DNA of 64,000 nucleotides from Citrobacter sp. 18056 (GCA_902706235.1 CACSJR010000009.1:124001-188000), one strand, 5' to 3'; shown: positions 48,682 to 58,020, numbered from the stretch's first letter. Numbers and translations: made by a program. The notes: generated by a model not told the origin, from the sequence alone.

Positions 48682-49296
48682 ATGACTGAAAACCTGCAAC
48701 TCGATGCCCTCGTCGACGCCTGTCGCTGGATAGGTGCCAAAGACTGGGCTCCCGCCACCGGCGGAAACATGTCCGTGCGCGAAGATGCTGACCGGTGCTG
48801 GTTGAGCGAGTCCGGCAAAGATAAAGGCAGCCTCACTGGCGACGATTTTTTACAGGTGGATATCGCCACTAATCAGGCGCCGTCCGGGCGTAAACCGTCT
48901 GCCGAAACCGGGCTTCATACCCTGATTTATCGTCTTTTCCCGGAAGCCGGAGCGGTGCTACACGTTCACACCGTGAATGCGACGGTGCTGTCACGGGTCG
49001 AAAAATCTGCCGAGCTGGTGCTTCGCGGCTATGAAATGCAAAAATCCCTGCGCGGCCAAAGCAGCCACCTCGACGGCGTGGCTATCCCGGTGTTTGATAA
49101 CGACCAGGATATTGACGCCCTCGCCCGCCGTATCGAACATTACGCCACAGAGCGCCCGCTCAGCTACGGCTTTCTGCTACGTGGCCACGGCCTGACCTGC
49201 TGGGGACGCGACGTCGCAGAAGCGCGCCGTCACCTCGAAGGGCTGGAATTTTTATTTGAGTGCGAACTGCGCCTACGCCAACTGGAGAAACCATGA
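48682..49296 (+). CDS. mtnB: Methylthioribulose-1-phosphate dehydratase MtnB
   Basis: 204-residue class II aldolase-fold zinc enzyme that dehydrates 5-methylthioribulose 1-phosphate in the methionine salvage pathway. Zinc ligands are seen in [10 protein letters not shown] (two His) and in the later [11 protein letters not shown] (His). [10 protein letters not shown] at the N-terminus is the phosphate-binding loop of the family. The ATG at 48682 follows CGGAGAACGGCAAG. Its stop overlaps the mtnC start (ATGA). Confidence 0.95.
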   Translation: MTENLQLDALVDACRWIGAKDWAPATGGNMSVREDADRCWLSESGKDKGSLTGDDFLQVDIATNQAPSGRKPSAETGLHTLIYRLFPEAGAVLHVHTVNATVLSRVEKSAELVLRGYEMQKSLRGQSSHLDGVAIPVFDNDQDIDALARRIEHYATERPLSYGFLLRGHGLTCWGRDVAEARRHLEGLEFLFECELRLRQLEKP

Positions 49297-49982
49297 TCCG
49301 CGCCATTGTGACCGACATTGAAGGCACCACCAGCGATATTCGCTTCGTCCATGACGTGCTGTTTCCCTATGCGCGCGAGCGTCTGGCGGCGTTTATCAGC
49401 ACGCAGCAGTTCGTCGAACCGGTGAAGTCAGCTCTCGACACACTGCGTGCCGAAATCGCGCAGCCCGAAGCCCGTGCGGAAGAATTGACGCAAACATTAT
49501 TCGCGTTTATGGATGAAGACCGCAAATCAACCGCTCTGAAAGCGTTGCAAGGGCTCATCTGGCGCGACGGTTATGTGAATGGCGACTTTACCGGCCATCT
49601 CTACCCGGACGTACTGCCGACGCTCGAAAAATGGAAATCGCAGGACATTGATCTGTATGTTTATTCCTCCGGCTCCGTGGCGGCGCAAAAACTGTTATTT
49701 GGCTACAGCGACGAAGGTGATATTACTCATCTGTTCAGCGGTTATTTTGACACTCACGTCGGCGCCAAACGCGAAGTGCAGTCTTACCAGAATATTGCGA
49801 AGCAGATTGGGCAGCCGGCCGGGCAAATCCTGTTCCTCTCCGATATTCACCAGGAGCTGGACGCCGCCGGGCAGGCCGGTTTCCGTACCGTGCAGTTAAT
49901 TCGTGGCGACGGCGACACCGCCAGTCACCATCATCAGGTTTCCCGTTTCGACGACATTCATCCGGAGCAGATCCCCTCATGA
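49293..49982 (+). CDS. mtnC: Enolase-phosphatase E1 (MtnC)
   Basis: 229-residue HAD-superfamily enzyme that enolises and then dephosphorylates 2,3-diketo-5-methylthiopentyl-1-phosphate to acireductone. HAD motif 1 is [11 protein letters not shown] with the nucleophilic Asp, motif 2 is [10 protein letters not shown], and the acidic motif is [13 protein letters not shown]. It overlaps mtnB and mtnD by four bases on either side (ATGA junctions), which indicates translational coupling through mtnBCD. Confidence 0.95.
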   Translation: MIRAIVTDIEGTTSDIRFVHDVLFPYARERLAAFISTQQFVEPVKSALDTLRAEIAQPEARAEELTQTLFAFMDEDRKSTALKALQGLIWRDGYVNGDFTGHLYPDVLPTLEKWKSQDIDLYVYSSGSVAAQKLLFGYSDEGDITHLFSGYFDTHVGAKREVQSYQNIAKQIGQPAGQILFLSDIHQELDAAGQAGFRTVQLIRGDGDTASHHHQVSRFDDIHPEQIPS

Positions 49983-50521
49983 GCGCCCTGACTATTTTCT
50001 CTGATAAAAACGCCAGCGAGCCAACCTGGCACAGCACCGATGGCCATGCCATTCAGCAGCAGTTGAACGCTAAAGACGTGCGTTTTGAGCGCTGGGAAGC
50101 CGACCGGGATCTGGGCCTAAACCCAACGCCGGAGACGGTGATTAACGCGTATCAGCACGCCATCGACAAACTGGTTGAGGAAAAAGGCTATCAGAGCTGG
50201 GATGTGATTAGCCTGCGCGCCGATAACCCGCAGAAAGACGCGCTACGGGCGAAATTCCTCAACGAACATACGCACGGCGAAGACGAAGTGCGCTTCTTTG
50301 TCGAAGGCGCGGGGCTGTTCTGCCTGCACATCGGCGATGAGGTGTATCAGGTGCTGTGTGAGAAAAACGATTTAATTTCGGTGCCAGCGGGCACGCCGCA
50401 CTGGTTTGATATGGGCTCTGAGCCGAACTTTACGGCTATCCGCATTTTCGATAACCCGGAAGGCTGGATTGCGCAGTTCACCGGGAGTGAAATTGCGACC
50501 GGGTATCCGACGCTGGCTTAA
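49979..50521 (+). CDS. mtnD: Acireductone dioxygenase MtnD
   Basis: 180-residue cupin. The metal ligands are His97, His99 and Glu103 ([13 protein letters not shown]) plus His141 (AGTPHWFDM). In Klebsiella the same polypeptide gives 2-keto-4-methylthiobutyrate and formate with iron, or a dead-end methylthiopropionate plus CO with nickel. It is the last gene of mtnBCD and its product feeds YbdL. Strong similarity to the well-studied Klebsiella enzyme. Confidence 0.96.
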   Translation: MSALTIFSDKNASEPTWHSTDGHAIQQQLNAKDVRFERWEADRDLGLNPTPETVINAYQHAIDKLVEEKGYQSWDVISLRADNPQKDALRAKFLNEHTHGEDEVRFFVEGAGLFCLHIGDEVYQVLCEKNDLISVPAGTPHWFDMGSEPNFTAIRIFDNPEGWIAQFTGSEIATGYPTLA

Positions 50522-50538
50522 GGTCTGTCTTTCATTTT

Positions 50539-50561
50539 GCCCCTCTCCCCCGGAGAGGGGC
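50539..50561. terminator. Palindromic hairpin after mtnD
   Basis: GCCCCTCTCC (50539–50548) pairs with GGAGAGGGGC (50552–50561). It is one of four related palindromes in this half of the window, probably a dispersed repeat that also acts as a 3' end signal. Confidence 0.6.
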
Positions 50562-50562
50562 A

Positions 50563-50807
50563 TCAGACAATACTTTTCCCCAACGCTAACGCACGCACTA
50601 TTGCCTCTGTCTCCAACCCAACCAACCGCGCCAGACGTACAAACTCCACTACGTCCAGCCGCCGCTCACCGTTTTCAACTTTCGCGATAAACGACTGAGG
50701 CTTGCCCAGCGCTTCGGCAAGTTGTGCCTGCCTAACCCCATTTCCTTTCGAGCTTTCTTTAGCGCATTGATGACACGCTGATATTCATCTGAGTGGACCG
50801 AGGCCAT
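50563..50807 (-). pseudogene. Small XRE/HTH regulator with a frameshift
   Basis: Read from the ATG at 50807, the frame encodes a charged N-terminal helix (SDEYQRVINALKKARKEMGL) and then runs out of frame. Shifting by one base at about 50731–50732 restores a clear Cro/C1 helix-turn-helix (RQAQLAEALGKPQSFIAKVE, then NGERRLDVVEFVRLARLVGL) to a stop at 50563. The total of 245 bases is one short of a whole number of codons, which points to a single-base deletion or sequencing error. With the base restored it would be about 81 residues. No toxin partner is visible next to it. Confidence 0.75.
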
Positions 50808-50810
50808 AAG

Positions 50811-50841
50811 TTCGATTCCGTTCAATTATCCTGAAATCGAA
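50811..50841. promoter_or_regulatory. Inverted repeat upstream of the XRE gene
   Basis: TTCGATT (50811–50817) and AATCGAA (50835–50841) are exact reverse complements 17 bases apart, directly before the start codon of the frameshifted regulator. They could be its own operator. Confidence 0.4.
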
Positions 50842-50857
50842 TATCCTCTCATTGTAT

Positions 50858-51883
50858 TCACACGCCCTTTGCAAATTTCCCCGCCGCCACTTCTGTCGGG
50901 GTCACCACGCCGATGTCCAGCACCCAACCGCTGATTAACGCGGCGGGAGTGACGTCGAACGCCGGGTTATATACGCGGGCATTTTCGGGCGCCCACTGCA
51001 CATCGCCGAAACTGCCTGCCGCCCCAGTGACTTCCGCCGCAGCACGCTGTTCAATCGGGATGGCCTCACCGTTCGGACAGTTCGGATCAAGCGTGGTCTG
51101 CGGAGCAGCAACGTAGAATGGAATATCGTGGAATTTCGCCAGTACCGCCAGCGAATAGGTGCCGATTTTATTCGCCACGTCGCCGTTGGCAGCAATGCGA
51201 TCCGCGCCCACCCAAACGGCATCGACCTGCCCCTTCGCCATCAGGCTTGCCGCCATCGAATCGGTAATCAGCTGATACGGCACGCCCAGTTCGCCCAATT
51301 CCCACGCGGTGAGTCGTCCCCCCTGCAACAGCGGACGCGTTTCATCGACCCAGACGTTAGCGACTTTGCCCTGCTGATGGGCAAAATTAATCACGCCCAG
51401 CGCCGTACCCACGCCCGCCGTCGCCAACCCGCCGGTGTTACAGTGCGTCAGCAGACGGCTGCCAGGTTTTACCAGTTGGCTGCCCGCCATGGCGATGCGC
51501 TCGCAAAGCTGCTTGTCTTCGTCAATCAGTCGCAGGGCTTCGGCCACCAGCGCCGGAACGAAGTTTTCTTGCGCCAGCGCAAGCTTCATTCGCTCGAGAT
51601 TGTTCATCAGGTTGACCGCCGTCGGGCGCGACGCCCGCAGCGTTTCCAGCGCATTGAGCAGCGCATCGCGATTCAGGCCGCGCTCAGCCAGCAGCGCCAG
51701 CAGCAGGCTGGCGGAAAGGCCAATCAACGGCGCACCGCGCACCCGCAAAGCATGAATATGGCCGACCAGCACCTCGACGCTGTTGGCGTTCAGCCAGCGT
51801 GACGCCTGCGGCAGCGCCTGCTGATCCAGAATAAACAGCTGATTGTCGCGCACCCACAGGCTGGTGGTCTGTAATGTCTGCAT
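50858..51883 (-). CDS. mtnA: Methylthioribose-1-phosphate isomerase MtnA
   Basis: 341-residue enzyme of the eIF2B-like fold that isomerises methylthioribose 1-phosphate to the ribulose form. The catalytic Cys lies in [20 protein letters not shown] and the catalytic Asp in [21 protein letters not shown]. The substrate loop RVRGAPLIG is conserved. The ATG at 51883 ([10 protein letters not shown]) follows CAGGGATTTAACGAT; an in-frame extension of 40 residues would overlap mtnK. Divergent from mtnK over a MetJ box. Confidence 0.94.
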   Translation of the reverse strand: MQTLQTTSLWVRDNQLFILDQQALPQASRWLNANSVEVLVGHIHALRVRGAPLIGLSASLLLALLAERGLNRDALLNALETLRASRPTAVNLMNNLERMKLALAQENFVPALVAEALRLIDEDKQLCERIAMAGSQLVKPGSRLLTHCNTGGLATAGVGTALGVINFAHQQGKVANVWVDETRPLLQGGRLTAWELGELGVPYQLITDSMAASLMAKGQVDAVWVGADRIAANGDVANKIGTYSLAVLAKFHDIPFYVAAPQTTLDPNCPNGEAIPIEQRAAAEVTGAAGSFGDVQWAPENARVYNPAFDVTPAALISGWVLDIGVVTPTEVAAGKFAKGV

Positions 51884-51935
51884 ATCGTTAAATCCCTGTT
51901 GCGTTGTTGTATCACATTGTGTCAGGATGAATTCC

Positions 51936-51951
51936 AGATGTATAGACGTCT
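51936..51951. promoter_or_regulatory. Tandem MetJ boxes between mtnA and mtnK
   Basis: AGATGTAT directly followed by AGACGTCT gives two adjacent met boxes (6/8 and 8/8) in the 119-base divergent gap, placed to control both genes. Confidence 0.75.
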
Positions 51952-52002
51952 GAATGGCTTTATTTCTGGCTATCTCATCACGAGAACATGAGGATCGAGG
52001 CA

Positions 52003-53202
52003 ATGTCGCAATACCATACCTTCACAGCCCACGATGCCGTGGCTTATGCGCAACAATTTGGCGGCCTCGACGACCCGTCCGAGCTGGTTTCAGCGCAGGA
52101 GGTCGGCGACGGCAATCTCAACCTGGTGTTTAAAATCTTCGACACCCACGGCGTGAGCCGCGTGATCGTCAAACAGGCGCTACCCTACGTACGCTGTGTG
52201 GGCGAATCCTGGCCATTGACGCTGGATCGCGCGCGCCTCGAAGCGCAAACGCTGGTCGAGCATTATCAGCACGCGCCGGAACACACGGTGAAAATCCACC
52301 ATTTCGACGCCGAACTGGCGGTGATGGTGATGGAAGATTTATCCAACCACCGCATCTGGCGCGGCGAACTGATTCAGGGCGCGTATTACCCGCAGGCGGC
52401 GCAGCAGCTGGGGCATTACCTGGCGCAAACGTTGTTCCACACCAGTGATTTTTATCTGCATCCGCATCACAAAAAGGCCCAGGTGGCGAATTTCATCAAC
52501 CCGGAAATGTGCGAGATTACGGAAGACCTGTTTTTCAACGACCCGTATCAGGCGCACGAGCGCAATAATTATCCGGCAGAGATTGAAGCCGACGTGGCCG
52601 CTCTGCGTGACGATGCGCAGCTGAAACTGGCGGTGGCATCACTCAAGCACCGCTTCTTCTCACAGGCGGAAGCACTGCTGCACGGCGATATTCACAGCGG
52701 TTCAATTTTTGTCGCCGAAGGCAGTTTGAAAGCCATCGACGCGGAGTTTGGCTACTTCGGCCCGATCGGGTTTGACATTGGCACGGCGGTAGGCAACCTA
52801 CTGCTGAACTACTGCGGATTGCCGGGCCACTCAGGCATTCGTGATGCCGCTGCCGGGCGCGAGCAACGTCTGGCGGATATTCAGGAACTGTGGAACACTT
52901 TTGCCGAACATTTCCAGGCGCTGGCGACGGAAAAAACGCAGGATGCCGCGCTGGCTTACCCGGGCTATGCGAGCGAGTTTCTGAAAAAGGTGTGGCACGA
53001 CGCTGTGGGCTTTTGCGGCACCGAGCTGATTCGCCGCAGCGTCGGGTTGTCTCACGTGGCGGATATCGAGACCATCAAAGACGATGCCATGCGCCATGCG
53101 TGTTTACGTCACGCGATTTCACTGGGGCGCGCGCTGATTGTACTGGCGGACAGAATTGACAGTGTCGACGAACTGATTGCGCGGGTTCGGCAGTACAGTT
53201 AA
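52003..53202 (+). CDS. mtnK: 5-methylthioribose kinase MtnK
   Basis: 399-residue protein-kinase-like small-molecule kinase that phosphorylates methylthioribose at O1, the entry step for imported or MtnN-derived methylthioribose. The nucleotide-binding region includes [12 protein letters not shown] (glycine-rich loop) and [11 protein letters not shown] (Lys). The catalytic loop is [12 protein letters not shown], and the metal-binding DxE/D region is [16 protein letters not shown]. The ATG at 52003 (MSQYHT) is the family start. A convergent ABC transporter follows. Confidence 0.95.
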   Translation: MSQYHTFTAHDAVAYAQQFGGLDDPSELVSAQEVGDGNLNLVFKIFDTHGVSRVIVKQALPYVRCVGESWPLTLDRARLEAQTLVEHYQHAPEHTVKIHHFDAELAVMVMEDLSNHRIWRGELIQGAYYPQAAQQLGHYLAQTLFHTSDFYLHPHHKKAQVANFINPEMCEITEDLFFNDPYQAHERNNYPAEIEADVAALRDDAQLKLAVASLKHRFFSQAEALLHGDIHSGSIFVAEGSLKAIDAEFGYFGPIGFDIGTAVGNLLLNYCGLPGHSGIRDAAAGREQRLADIQELWNTFAEHFQALATEKTQDAALAYPGYASEFLKKVWHDAVGFCGTELIRRSVGLSHVADIETIKDDAMRHACLRHAISLGRALIVLADRIDSVDELIARVRQYS

Positions 53203-53227
53203 TTATTCCCCCCTGCGCCGGACCCTT

Positions 53228-53250
53228 CCCTCGCCCTTTTCGGGCGAGGG
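53228..53250. terminator. Bidirectional terminator between mtnK and the ABC transporter
   Basis: CCCTCGCCC (53228–53236) pairs with GGGCGAGGG (53242–53250); TTT follows on the plus strand. Related in form to the other GC-rich palindromes nearby. Confidence 0.65.
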
Positions 53251-53262
53251 TTTCCCCACAAT

Positions 53263-54330
53263 TTACTGCTTATTTTTCGCTTCCAGCGTGGCAAACCACG
53301 GTGCGACGAAATCTTCGGTCTGCCCCCAGCCCGGAACGATTTTGCCCAGGCTTGCCACGTTCACCGCACCCGGCTGCGCCGCCAGCAGCGCCTGAGGAAT
53401 CGCCGCCGCTTTGAAATCATAGGTCGCAGGCGTTGGTTCTCCAGCAATTTTATTGGCAATCAGGCGTACGTTGGTGGCACCAATCAATTTCGGATCCACC
53501 GCCACGCTCACTTTCCACGGACTGTTCGCTTCCCGCATCAGCTGTAAATCCTGGTTAGAGACGTCGATGCTGTAGAGTTTAATTTCAGTGCGACCGTTCT
53601 CTTTCAGCGCCTTATACGCGCCCTGGCTGAACGCATCCCAGGTGCCCCAGATAGCGTCGATTTTGCCTTTCGGATACTTCGCCAGCACCGCGCCGACTTT
53701 ATTGGCGGTGTCACCCTGCACATCAGAAGAGACCGCGCCGATAGACTCCAGTTCGTGAATGCCTGGATTCTGCTTCAGCAGCGTCTGGTACTGTGCCTGG
53801 CGGCGTTCCATCGGCGGGAATCCGGCTACCCACAACTTGATGATGTTGGCTTTGCCGTTGAAATCTTTCACCAGTTGGCCGAAAGAGAGATCGGTCAGCG
53901 AGGCGTCATCCTGCTGAGTGACGGTCACGCCCGGGATCTCGCCGTTCACTGCAGTATCGAACACCGCCACTTTGATGCCTGCATCGACCGCTTTTTTCAC
54001 CAGTTCGGTGGAGTACGGGTCGCGGCCCTGCGACAGGATGATCCCGTCATATTTCTGGCTGATGGCCTGGTTGACGAAGTCCTGGAATTTGGCGTCGTCG
54101 CCGTTGCTCAGAAAAGTGCTGACTTTGAAGCCAAGCTTTTTTCCTTCCTGAATGGCACCGGAGACGAACTGTGTGGTGTTGTCGTCTGAACCGAGATTAC
54201 GCACAATCGCGATGCGGATTGGGCCGCTGTGGTTGGCGATCGCCGCCGGAACCGTCGTTGGCGTTTCGGCATAGGCGGCGACGGAATTGAGCAACCCGAG
54301 CGCGATAAGTGACAGCGTGATTTTTTTCAT
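53263..54330 (-). CDS. ABC importer substrate-binding protein (ribose/AI-2 class)
   Basis: 355-residue periplasmic binding protein with a signal peptide ending VAAYA|ET. The Peripla_BP_4 fold is seen in GPIRIAIVRNLGSDDNTTQFVSG, the hinge-side KYDGIILSQGRDP and KIDAIWGTWDAFSQGAYKAL. Relatives bind ribose, autoinducer-2 or other pentose-like ligands. It is the last gene of a three-gene operon whose first gene has a MetJ box. Convergent with mtnK. Methylthioribose or a related thio-pentose is the best guess for the ligand. Confidence 0.83.
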   Translation of the reverse strand: MKKITLSLIALGLLNSVAAYAETPTTVPAAIANHSGPIRIAIVRNLGSDDNTTQFVSGAIQEGKKLGFKVSTFLSNGDDAKFQDFVNQAISQKYDGIILSQGRDPYSTELVKKAVDAGIKVAVFDTAVNGEIPGVTVTQQDDASLTDLSFGQLVKDFNGKANIIKLWVAGFPPMERRQAQYQTLLKQNPGIHELESIGAVSSDVQGDTANKVGAVLAKYPKGKIDAIWGTWDAFSQGAYKALKENGRTEIKLYSIDVSNQDLQLMREANSPWKVSVAVDPKLIGATNVRLIANKIAGEPTPATYDFKAAAIPQALLAAQPGAVNVASLGKIVPGWGQTEDFVAPWFATLEAKNKQ

Positions 54331-54381
54331 TGTGTTTACCCTGATTGTTGTTATGTCTGAATTTTTGTTATGTACGAATGG

Positions 54382-55380
54382 TTATGTCCGTCGCTGGAAA
54401 TAGGTCAGAGCCAGCGCACCAGCCAGCACCAGACCTTTGATGATGTCCATCGCGTAATACGGCACCGACAGCATGACCAGCCCGTTCGACAGCACGCCGA
54501 GAATCACCGCCCCCACCAGCGTACCGAGCGCGTTAGGTTTACCGGAGCCTGCCAGAGAGAAGCCAATCCACGCCGCCGCGACCGCGTCCATCAGGTAGCC
54601 ACTGCCCGCATTCACCTGCGACGAGCCGATGCGCGATGCCAGCAGAATACCGCCCAGTCCGGCGAGCAACGAAGCAATCACGTAGGCCGCCACTTTATAG
54701 CGCGTGGTGCGAAGTCCCGACAGGCGCGCCGCTTCCGGGTTGCCGCCAATCGCATACATCCGACGCCCGTGGGTGGTCAGCGACAGCACCAGCTGTGCCA
54801 CCACCGTGACCACCAGCATGATAATCACGATCGTCGGCACCTGGCCGAGCAGGCCAAACGCCGCCGGGATCGTGCCTTCCGCCATATCGCCGCTCGGCAG
54901 CACCATGTTTTCAGTTATCGAACCGCCGAAGCTGTAGGTCGCCGCCACGCCCTGCACCACGAACAGGCTAGCGAGCGTTGCGAGCATGTCGGGTATGCGC
55001 AAAATGACAATCAAAAAGGCGTTAAACAGCCCCACCAGCGTGCACAGCAGTAGCGTGACCACAATCGCTTCGGTAGTGCCAAAGCCGTGCCAGACGAACA
55101 GCGAAATCACCAGCGCATTTGCCAGCGACGCGGTCGAACCGACGGACAAATCAAAGCCGCCGACGGTGAGGGATATCGACACGCCAACGGCAATCACCGT
55201 CACGATGGCAATCGATCGCAGAATGTTGATGATGTTAAACGGATCGAGGAAATTGTCCGACGCGAGGCCGAAAATGGCCACCAGCGCCACCACGGTCAGC
55301 AACATGCCCCACTTATAGAGAAAATCGAAAAACTGCTGACGGCCCGATGCCGCCGATTTAACTGTCAGGGCCTTGCTCAC
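54382..55380 (-). CDS. ABC importer permease (RbsC/LsrC class)
   Basis: 332-residue inner-membrane permease with about eight to ten hydrophobic segments. The family EAA-like cytoplasmic loop is seen around GGNPEAARLSGLRTTRYKV, with the conserved ISLTVGGFDLSVGS in the second segment. Its ATG overlaps the stop of the ATPase gene by four bases, and the binding-protein gene follows after 51 bases. There is a single permease gene, so it would act as a homodimer with the double-domain ATPase. Confidence 0.85.
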   Translation of the reverse strand: MSKALTVKSAASGRQQFFDFLYKWGMLLTVVALVAIFGLASDNFLDPFNIINILRSIAIVTVIAVGVSISLTVGGFDLSVGSTASLANALVISLFVWHGFGTTEAIVVTLLLCTLVGLFNAFLIVILRIPDMLATLASLFVVQGVAATYSFGGSITENMVLPSGDMAEGTIPAAFGLLGQVPTIVIIMLVVTVVAQLVLSLTTHGRRMYAIGGNPEAARLSGLRTTRYKVAAYVIASLLAGLGGILLASRIGSSQVNAGSGYLMDAVAAAWIGFSLAGSGKPNALGTLVGAVILGVLSNGLVMLSVPYYAMDIIKGLVLAGALALTYFQRRT

Positions 55381-56879
55381 GACGCCGCTCCTCCGGTGGA
55401 GTAATAAAGTAGGGTTTCTTCGCGGGCCTCAGCGCCCGCCACTTCTGCCACAATCTTGCCGTCCCACAACACGCAGATCCGGTCGCATAAACCGACCAGC
55501 TCCGCAAATTCGCCGGAGGCGTAAATCACCCCTTTGCCTTCGCGGGCCAGGCCGTCAATCAGGTTGAACAAGTCGGTTTTGGCTTTGACGTCTACACCTT
55601 TGGTCGGCTCGTCAAAAATCAGCACGTTGGCGTTGCCCCGCAGCCATTTGCCAATCGCCACTTTTTGCTGATTACCGCCCGACAGCCTGCGCAGCGTCTG
55701 CCCCGGGCCGGTGGTACGAATGCCAACGCGGGCGATAACCTCTTCCGCCCAGCGCCAGGCTTTTCGATGGCCGAACAGGCTCCAGCGGGAAAAGCTGTTA
55801 TCCGCGCCCACTGCCAGATTCATGCCAATAGACTCATCGATGAAAATGCCCTCTTTGCGCCGTTCTTCCGGCACCAGCGCCAGTCCACGCAGCACTGAAT
55901 CCGCCGGGTCACGCGGCCGCCACGGTTGCCCGTTCAATTCGGCACGCTCGACGCGGCTTTTACTGGCACCAAACAGCGCCTTGCACAGTTCGGTTTTTCC
56001 GGCCCCCGCCAGCCCGGCGATACCCAAAATTTCGCCTTTGCGCAGCCGCAAAGAGATGTCCTGCAACAGGTGTTCGTCGTGCAGCCCATCGACCTGCAAC
56101 ACCACGTCGTCGCTGTAAGCCGGGCGCGCCGGGGGGAAAATATCGGTCAGCTCGTGGCCGAGCATTTTTTCCACAATTTGCTCACCGCTCAGCGCCGCCA
56201 TCGGCCCGCTTTCGATTAAGCGCCCGTCGCGCAGCACCGTCAGGGTGTCGCAAATGGCTTTTAATTCGTGAATGCGGTGAGAGATAAACACCACGCCAAT
56301 GCCCTGCTGTTGCAGGCGTCTGACCACCGTAAACAGGCGCTCGCTTTCGTGGCTGTCGAGTGGGGCGGTTGGCTCGTCGAGGATCAGAAAACGGCAGTGG
56401 TGCGACAGCGCACGCGCCAGCAAGATTTGCTGTTTCTCCGCCAGCGAACAGCTGTCGATGGGGCGCTTCACATCGAGTTGCACGTCGAGCTGCGCCAGCG
56501 CTGCTTTCGCCTGCTGACGCACCTGCCGCCAGCTGAAGCGGTATCCCGGCCCGGCCAGATGGTCGAGCATAATGTTCTCTGCCACCGACAGGCCCGGCAC
56601 CAGCGCCACGTCCACTTCCTGCTGCACCAGATGAATACCTGCTTTTTTGGCATCGCGTGGCGAACGAATATTCACCGACTGATTGTCGAGAAAAATCTCG
56701 CCGTCATAGTGATCGTAAGTGCCGCACAGCACCGCCATCAGCGTCGATTTGCCTGCGCCGTTGGCGCCCGTCAGGGCATGCACCGACCCGCCGGTGAGGG
56801 TAAAGGTCACCTGCGTCAGGGCCTTAAAACCGGAAAAGGCCAGGCTGATGTCGCGCATCTCGAGGCGATTATCTACCAT
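55377..56879 (-). CDS. ABC importer ATPase with two nucleotide-binding domains (RbsA class)
   Basis: About 500 residues from the ATG at 56879, which has AGGGG ten bases upstream; longer frames starting at 56906 or 56888 would place the start on or beside the MetJ box and are less likely. The N-terminal domain has Walker A GANGAGKST, the signature region CSLAEKQQILLARAL and Walker B FLILDEPTAPLD. The C-terminal domain has a degenerate Walker A (GLAGAGKTE), signature RLSGGNQQKVAIGKWL and Walker B VLIFDEPTKGVD. First gene of the operon. Confidence 0.87.
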   Translation of the reverse strand: MVDNRLEMRDISLAFSGFKALTQVTFTLTGGSVHALTGANGAGKSTLMAVLCGTYDHYDGEIFLDNQSVNIRSPRDAKKAGIHLVQQEVDVALVPGLSVAENIMLDHLAGPGYRFSWRQVRQQAKAALAQLDVQLDVKRPIDSCSLAEKQQILLARALSHHCRFLILDEPTAPLDSHESERLFTVVRRLQQQGIGVVFISHRIHELKAICDTLTVLRDGRLIESGPMAALSGEQIVEKMLGHELTDIFPPARPAYSDDVVLQVDGLHDEHLLQDISLRLRKGEILGIAGLAGAGKTELCKALFGASKSRVERAELNGQPWRPRDPADSVLRGLALVPEERRKEGIFIDESIGMNLAVGADNSFSRWSLFGHRKAWRWAEEVIARVGIRTTGPGQTLRRLSGGNQQKVAIGKWLRGNANVLIFDEPTKGVDVKAKTDLFNLIDGLAREGKGVIYASGEFAELVGLCDRICVLWDGKIVAEVAGAEAREETLLYYSTGGAAS

Positions 56880-56908
56880 TCGCTGCATACCCCTATAATT
56901 AGCCATCC

Positions 56909-56924
56909 AGACACCTAGACATAT
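56909..56924. promoter_or_regulatory. Tandem MetJ boxes before the ABC importer
   Basis: AGACACCT followed directly by AGACATAT gives two adjacent met boxes (6/8 each). The preceding octamer AGCCATCC (56901–56908) matches 5/8, so a three-box array is possible. The site is 30 bases upstream of the proposed ATPase start, a normal repressor position, and also upstream of the divergent SDR gene. Confidence 0.6.
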
Positions 56925-57056
56925 TTCAGGCTAACGATAATACACAGATCAATAACAAATGAGCAACAGCGATATTAATCTGGTCGCTGGGCTGAGCGAG
57001 CGCTATACCTAATGAGGGTTCACATCCGAAGACTCATCTCAACATCTGAGGCAACT

Positions 57057-57800
57057 ATGCATATCTCTCTGACAGGTAAACGCGCGCTGGTGACCGGTGC
57101 CAGCCGCGGGCTTGGGCGTGCTATTGCGCTTTCACTGGCGAACGCTGGCGCTGACGTGGTGATTACGTACGAAAAATCAGCTGATAAGGCGCAGGCGGTG
57201 GCGGAAGAAATCCGCGCCCTGGGCCGCAAAGGCCACGCCATTCAGGCAGACAGCAGCGATGCACAAGCTATCGTGCAGGCGGTTAATGAGTCAGCGGAAA
57301 CCCTCGGCGGGCTGGATATTCTGGTCAACAACGCAGGGATCGCCCGCGACGGCCCGCTGGAATCGATGTCACTGGAAGATATTGATGCAGTGATTGGAGT
57401 GAATATTCGTGGCGTCGTGATTGCGACCCAGGCCGCGCTGGCCCATCTTGGTCAGGGTGGACGAATCATTAATATCGGCAGCTGTCTGGCGAACCGCGTG
57501 CCATTTGGCGGCATCTCGGTCTATTCGATGAGCAAATCGGCGCTGAACTCGTTCACCCGTGGGCTGGCCCGTGATTTAGGCCCGAAAGGCATCACTGTCA
57601 ATCTGGTGCATCCCGGTCCGACCGACAGTGACATGAACCCGGCCGACGGCGAACAGGCGGAGGGCCAGCGCCAGCAAATTGCGATTGGCCATTACGGTAA
57701 ACCGGAAGATATCGCCGCCGCCGTTACGTTCCTCGTCAGCCCCGCCGCCGGGCAAATCACCGGCACCGGCCTGGACGTCGATGGTGGTCTGAACGCCTGA
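57057..57800 (+). CDS. SDR-family oxidoreductase (BdcA/FabG-like)
   Basis: 247-residue classical short-chain dehydrogenase/reductase. The nucleotide-binding motif is VTGASRGLGRA (TGxxxGxG), followed by LVNNAGIA (NNAG). The active-site Ser lies in INIGSCLANRV, the Tyr and Lys in VYSMSKSAL, and the PG motif in VHPGPTDSDMN. The latter region recalls BdcA/YjgI. The ATG at 57057 follows TCTGAGGCAACT. The substrate is unknown. It is divergent from the MetJ-controlled importer and convergent with ybdD, three bases apart. Confidence 0.82.
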   Translation: MHISLTGKRALVTGASRGLGRAIALSLANAGADVVITYEKSADKAQAVAEEIRALGRKGHAIQADSSDAQAIVQAVNESAETLGGLDILVNNAGIARDGPLESMSLEDIDAVIGVNIRGVVIATQAALAHLGQGGRIINIGSCLANRVPFGGISVYSMSKSALNSFTRGLARDLGPKGITVNLVHPGPTDSDMNPADGEQAEGQRQQIAIGHYGKPEDIAAAVTFLVSPAAGQITGTGLDVDGGLNA

Positions 57801-57802
57801 CG

Positions 57803-58000
57803 CTAACAGCACTTCGCCCCGCCTTTCCCGCCGTAGCGTGCATCCTGGCGTTCACGGAAAAACTCTTCGTAGGTCATGGGCGTCTGATCCGGATGGGTCA
57901 GGCGTACATGCGCCACGTAGTTGTCGTAGTCAGGTACGCCAATCATCATTTTGGCCGCCTGACCGAGGTATTTCCCGGCTTTTGAGAGTGTGTCGAACAT
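57803..58000 (-). CDS. ybdD: YbdD/YjiX family small protein
   Basis: 65-residue protein with the family sequence [20 protein letters not shown], then [19 protein letters not shown] and a C-terminal CC. It is always encoded just after cstA-type peptide/pyruvate transporters. It is needed for pyruvate uptake with the paralogous BtsT/YjiX pair in related work, so a partner role for CstA is likely. Confidence 0.92.
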   Translation of the reverse strand: MFDTLSKAGKYLGQAAKMMIGVPDYDNYVAHVRLTHPDQTPMTYEEFFRERQDARYGGKGGAKCC

Positions 58001-58020
58001 ACCTGCTCCAGAGTGAGATT

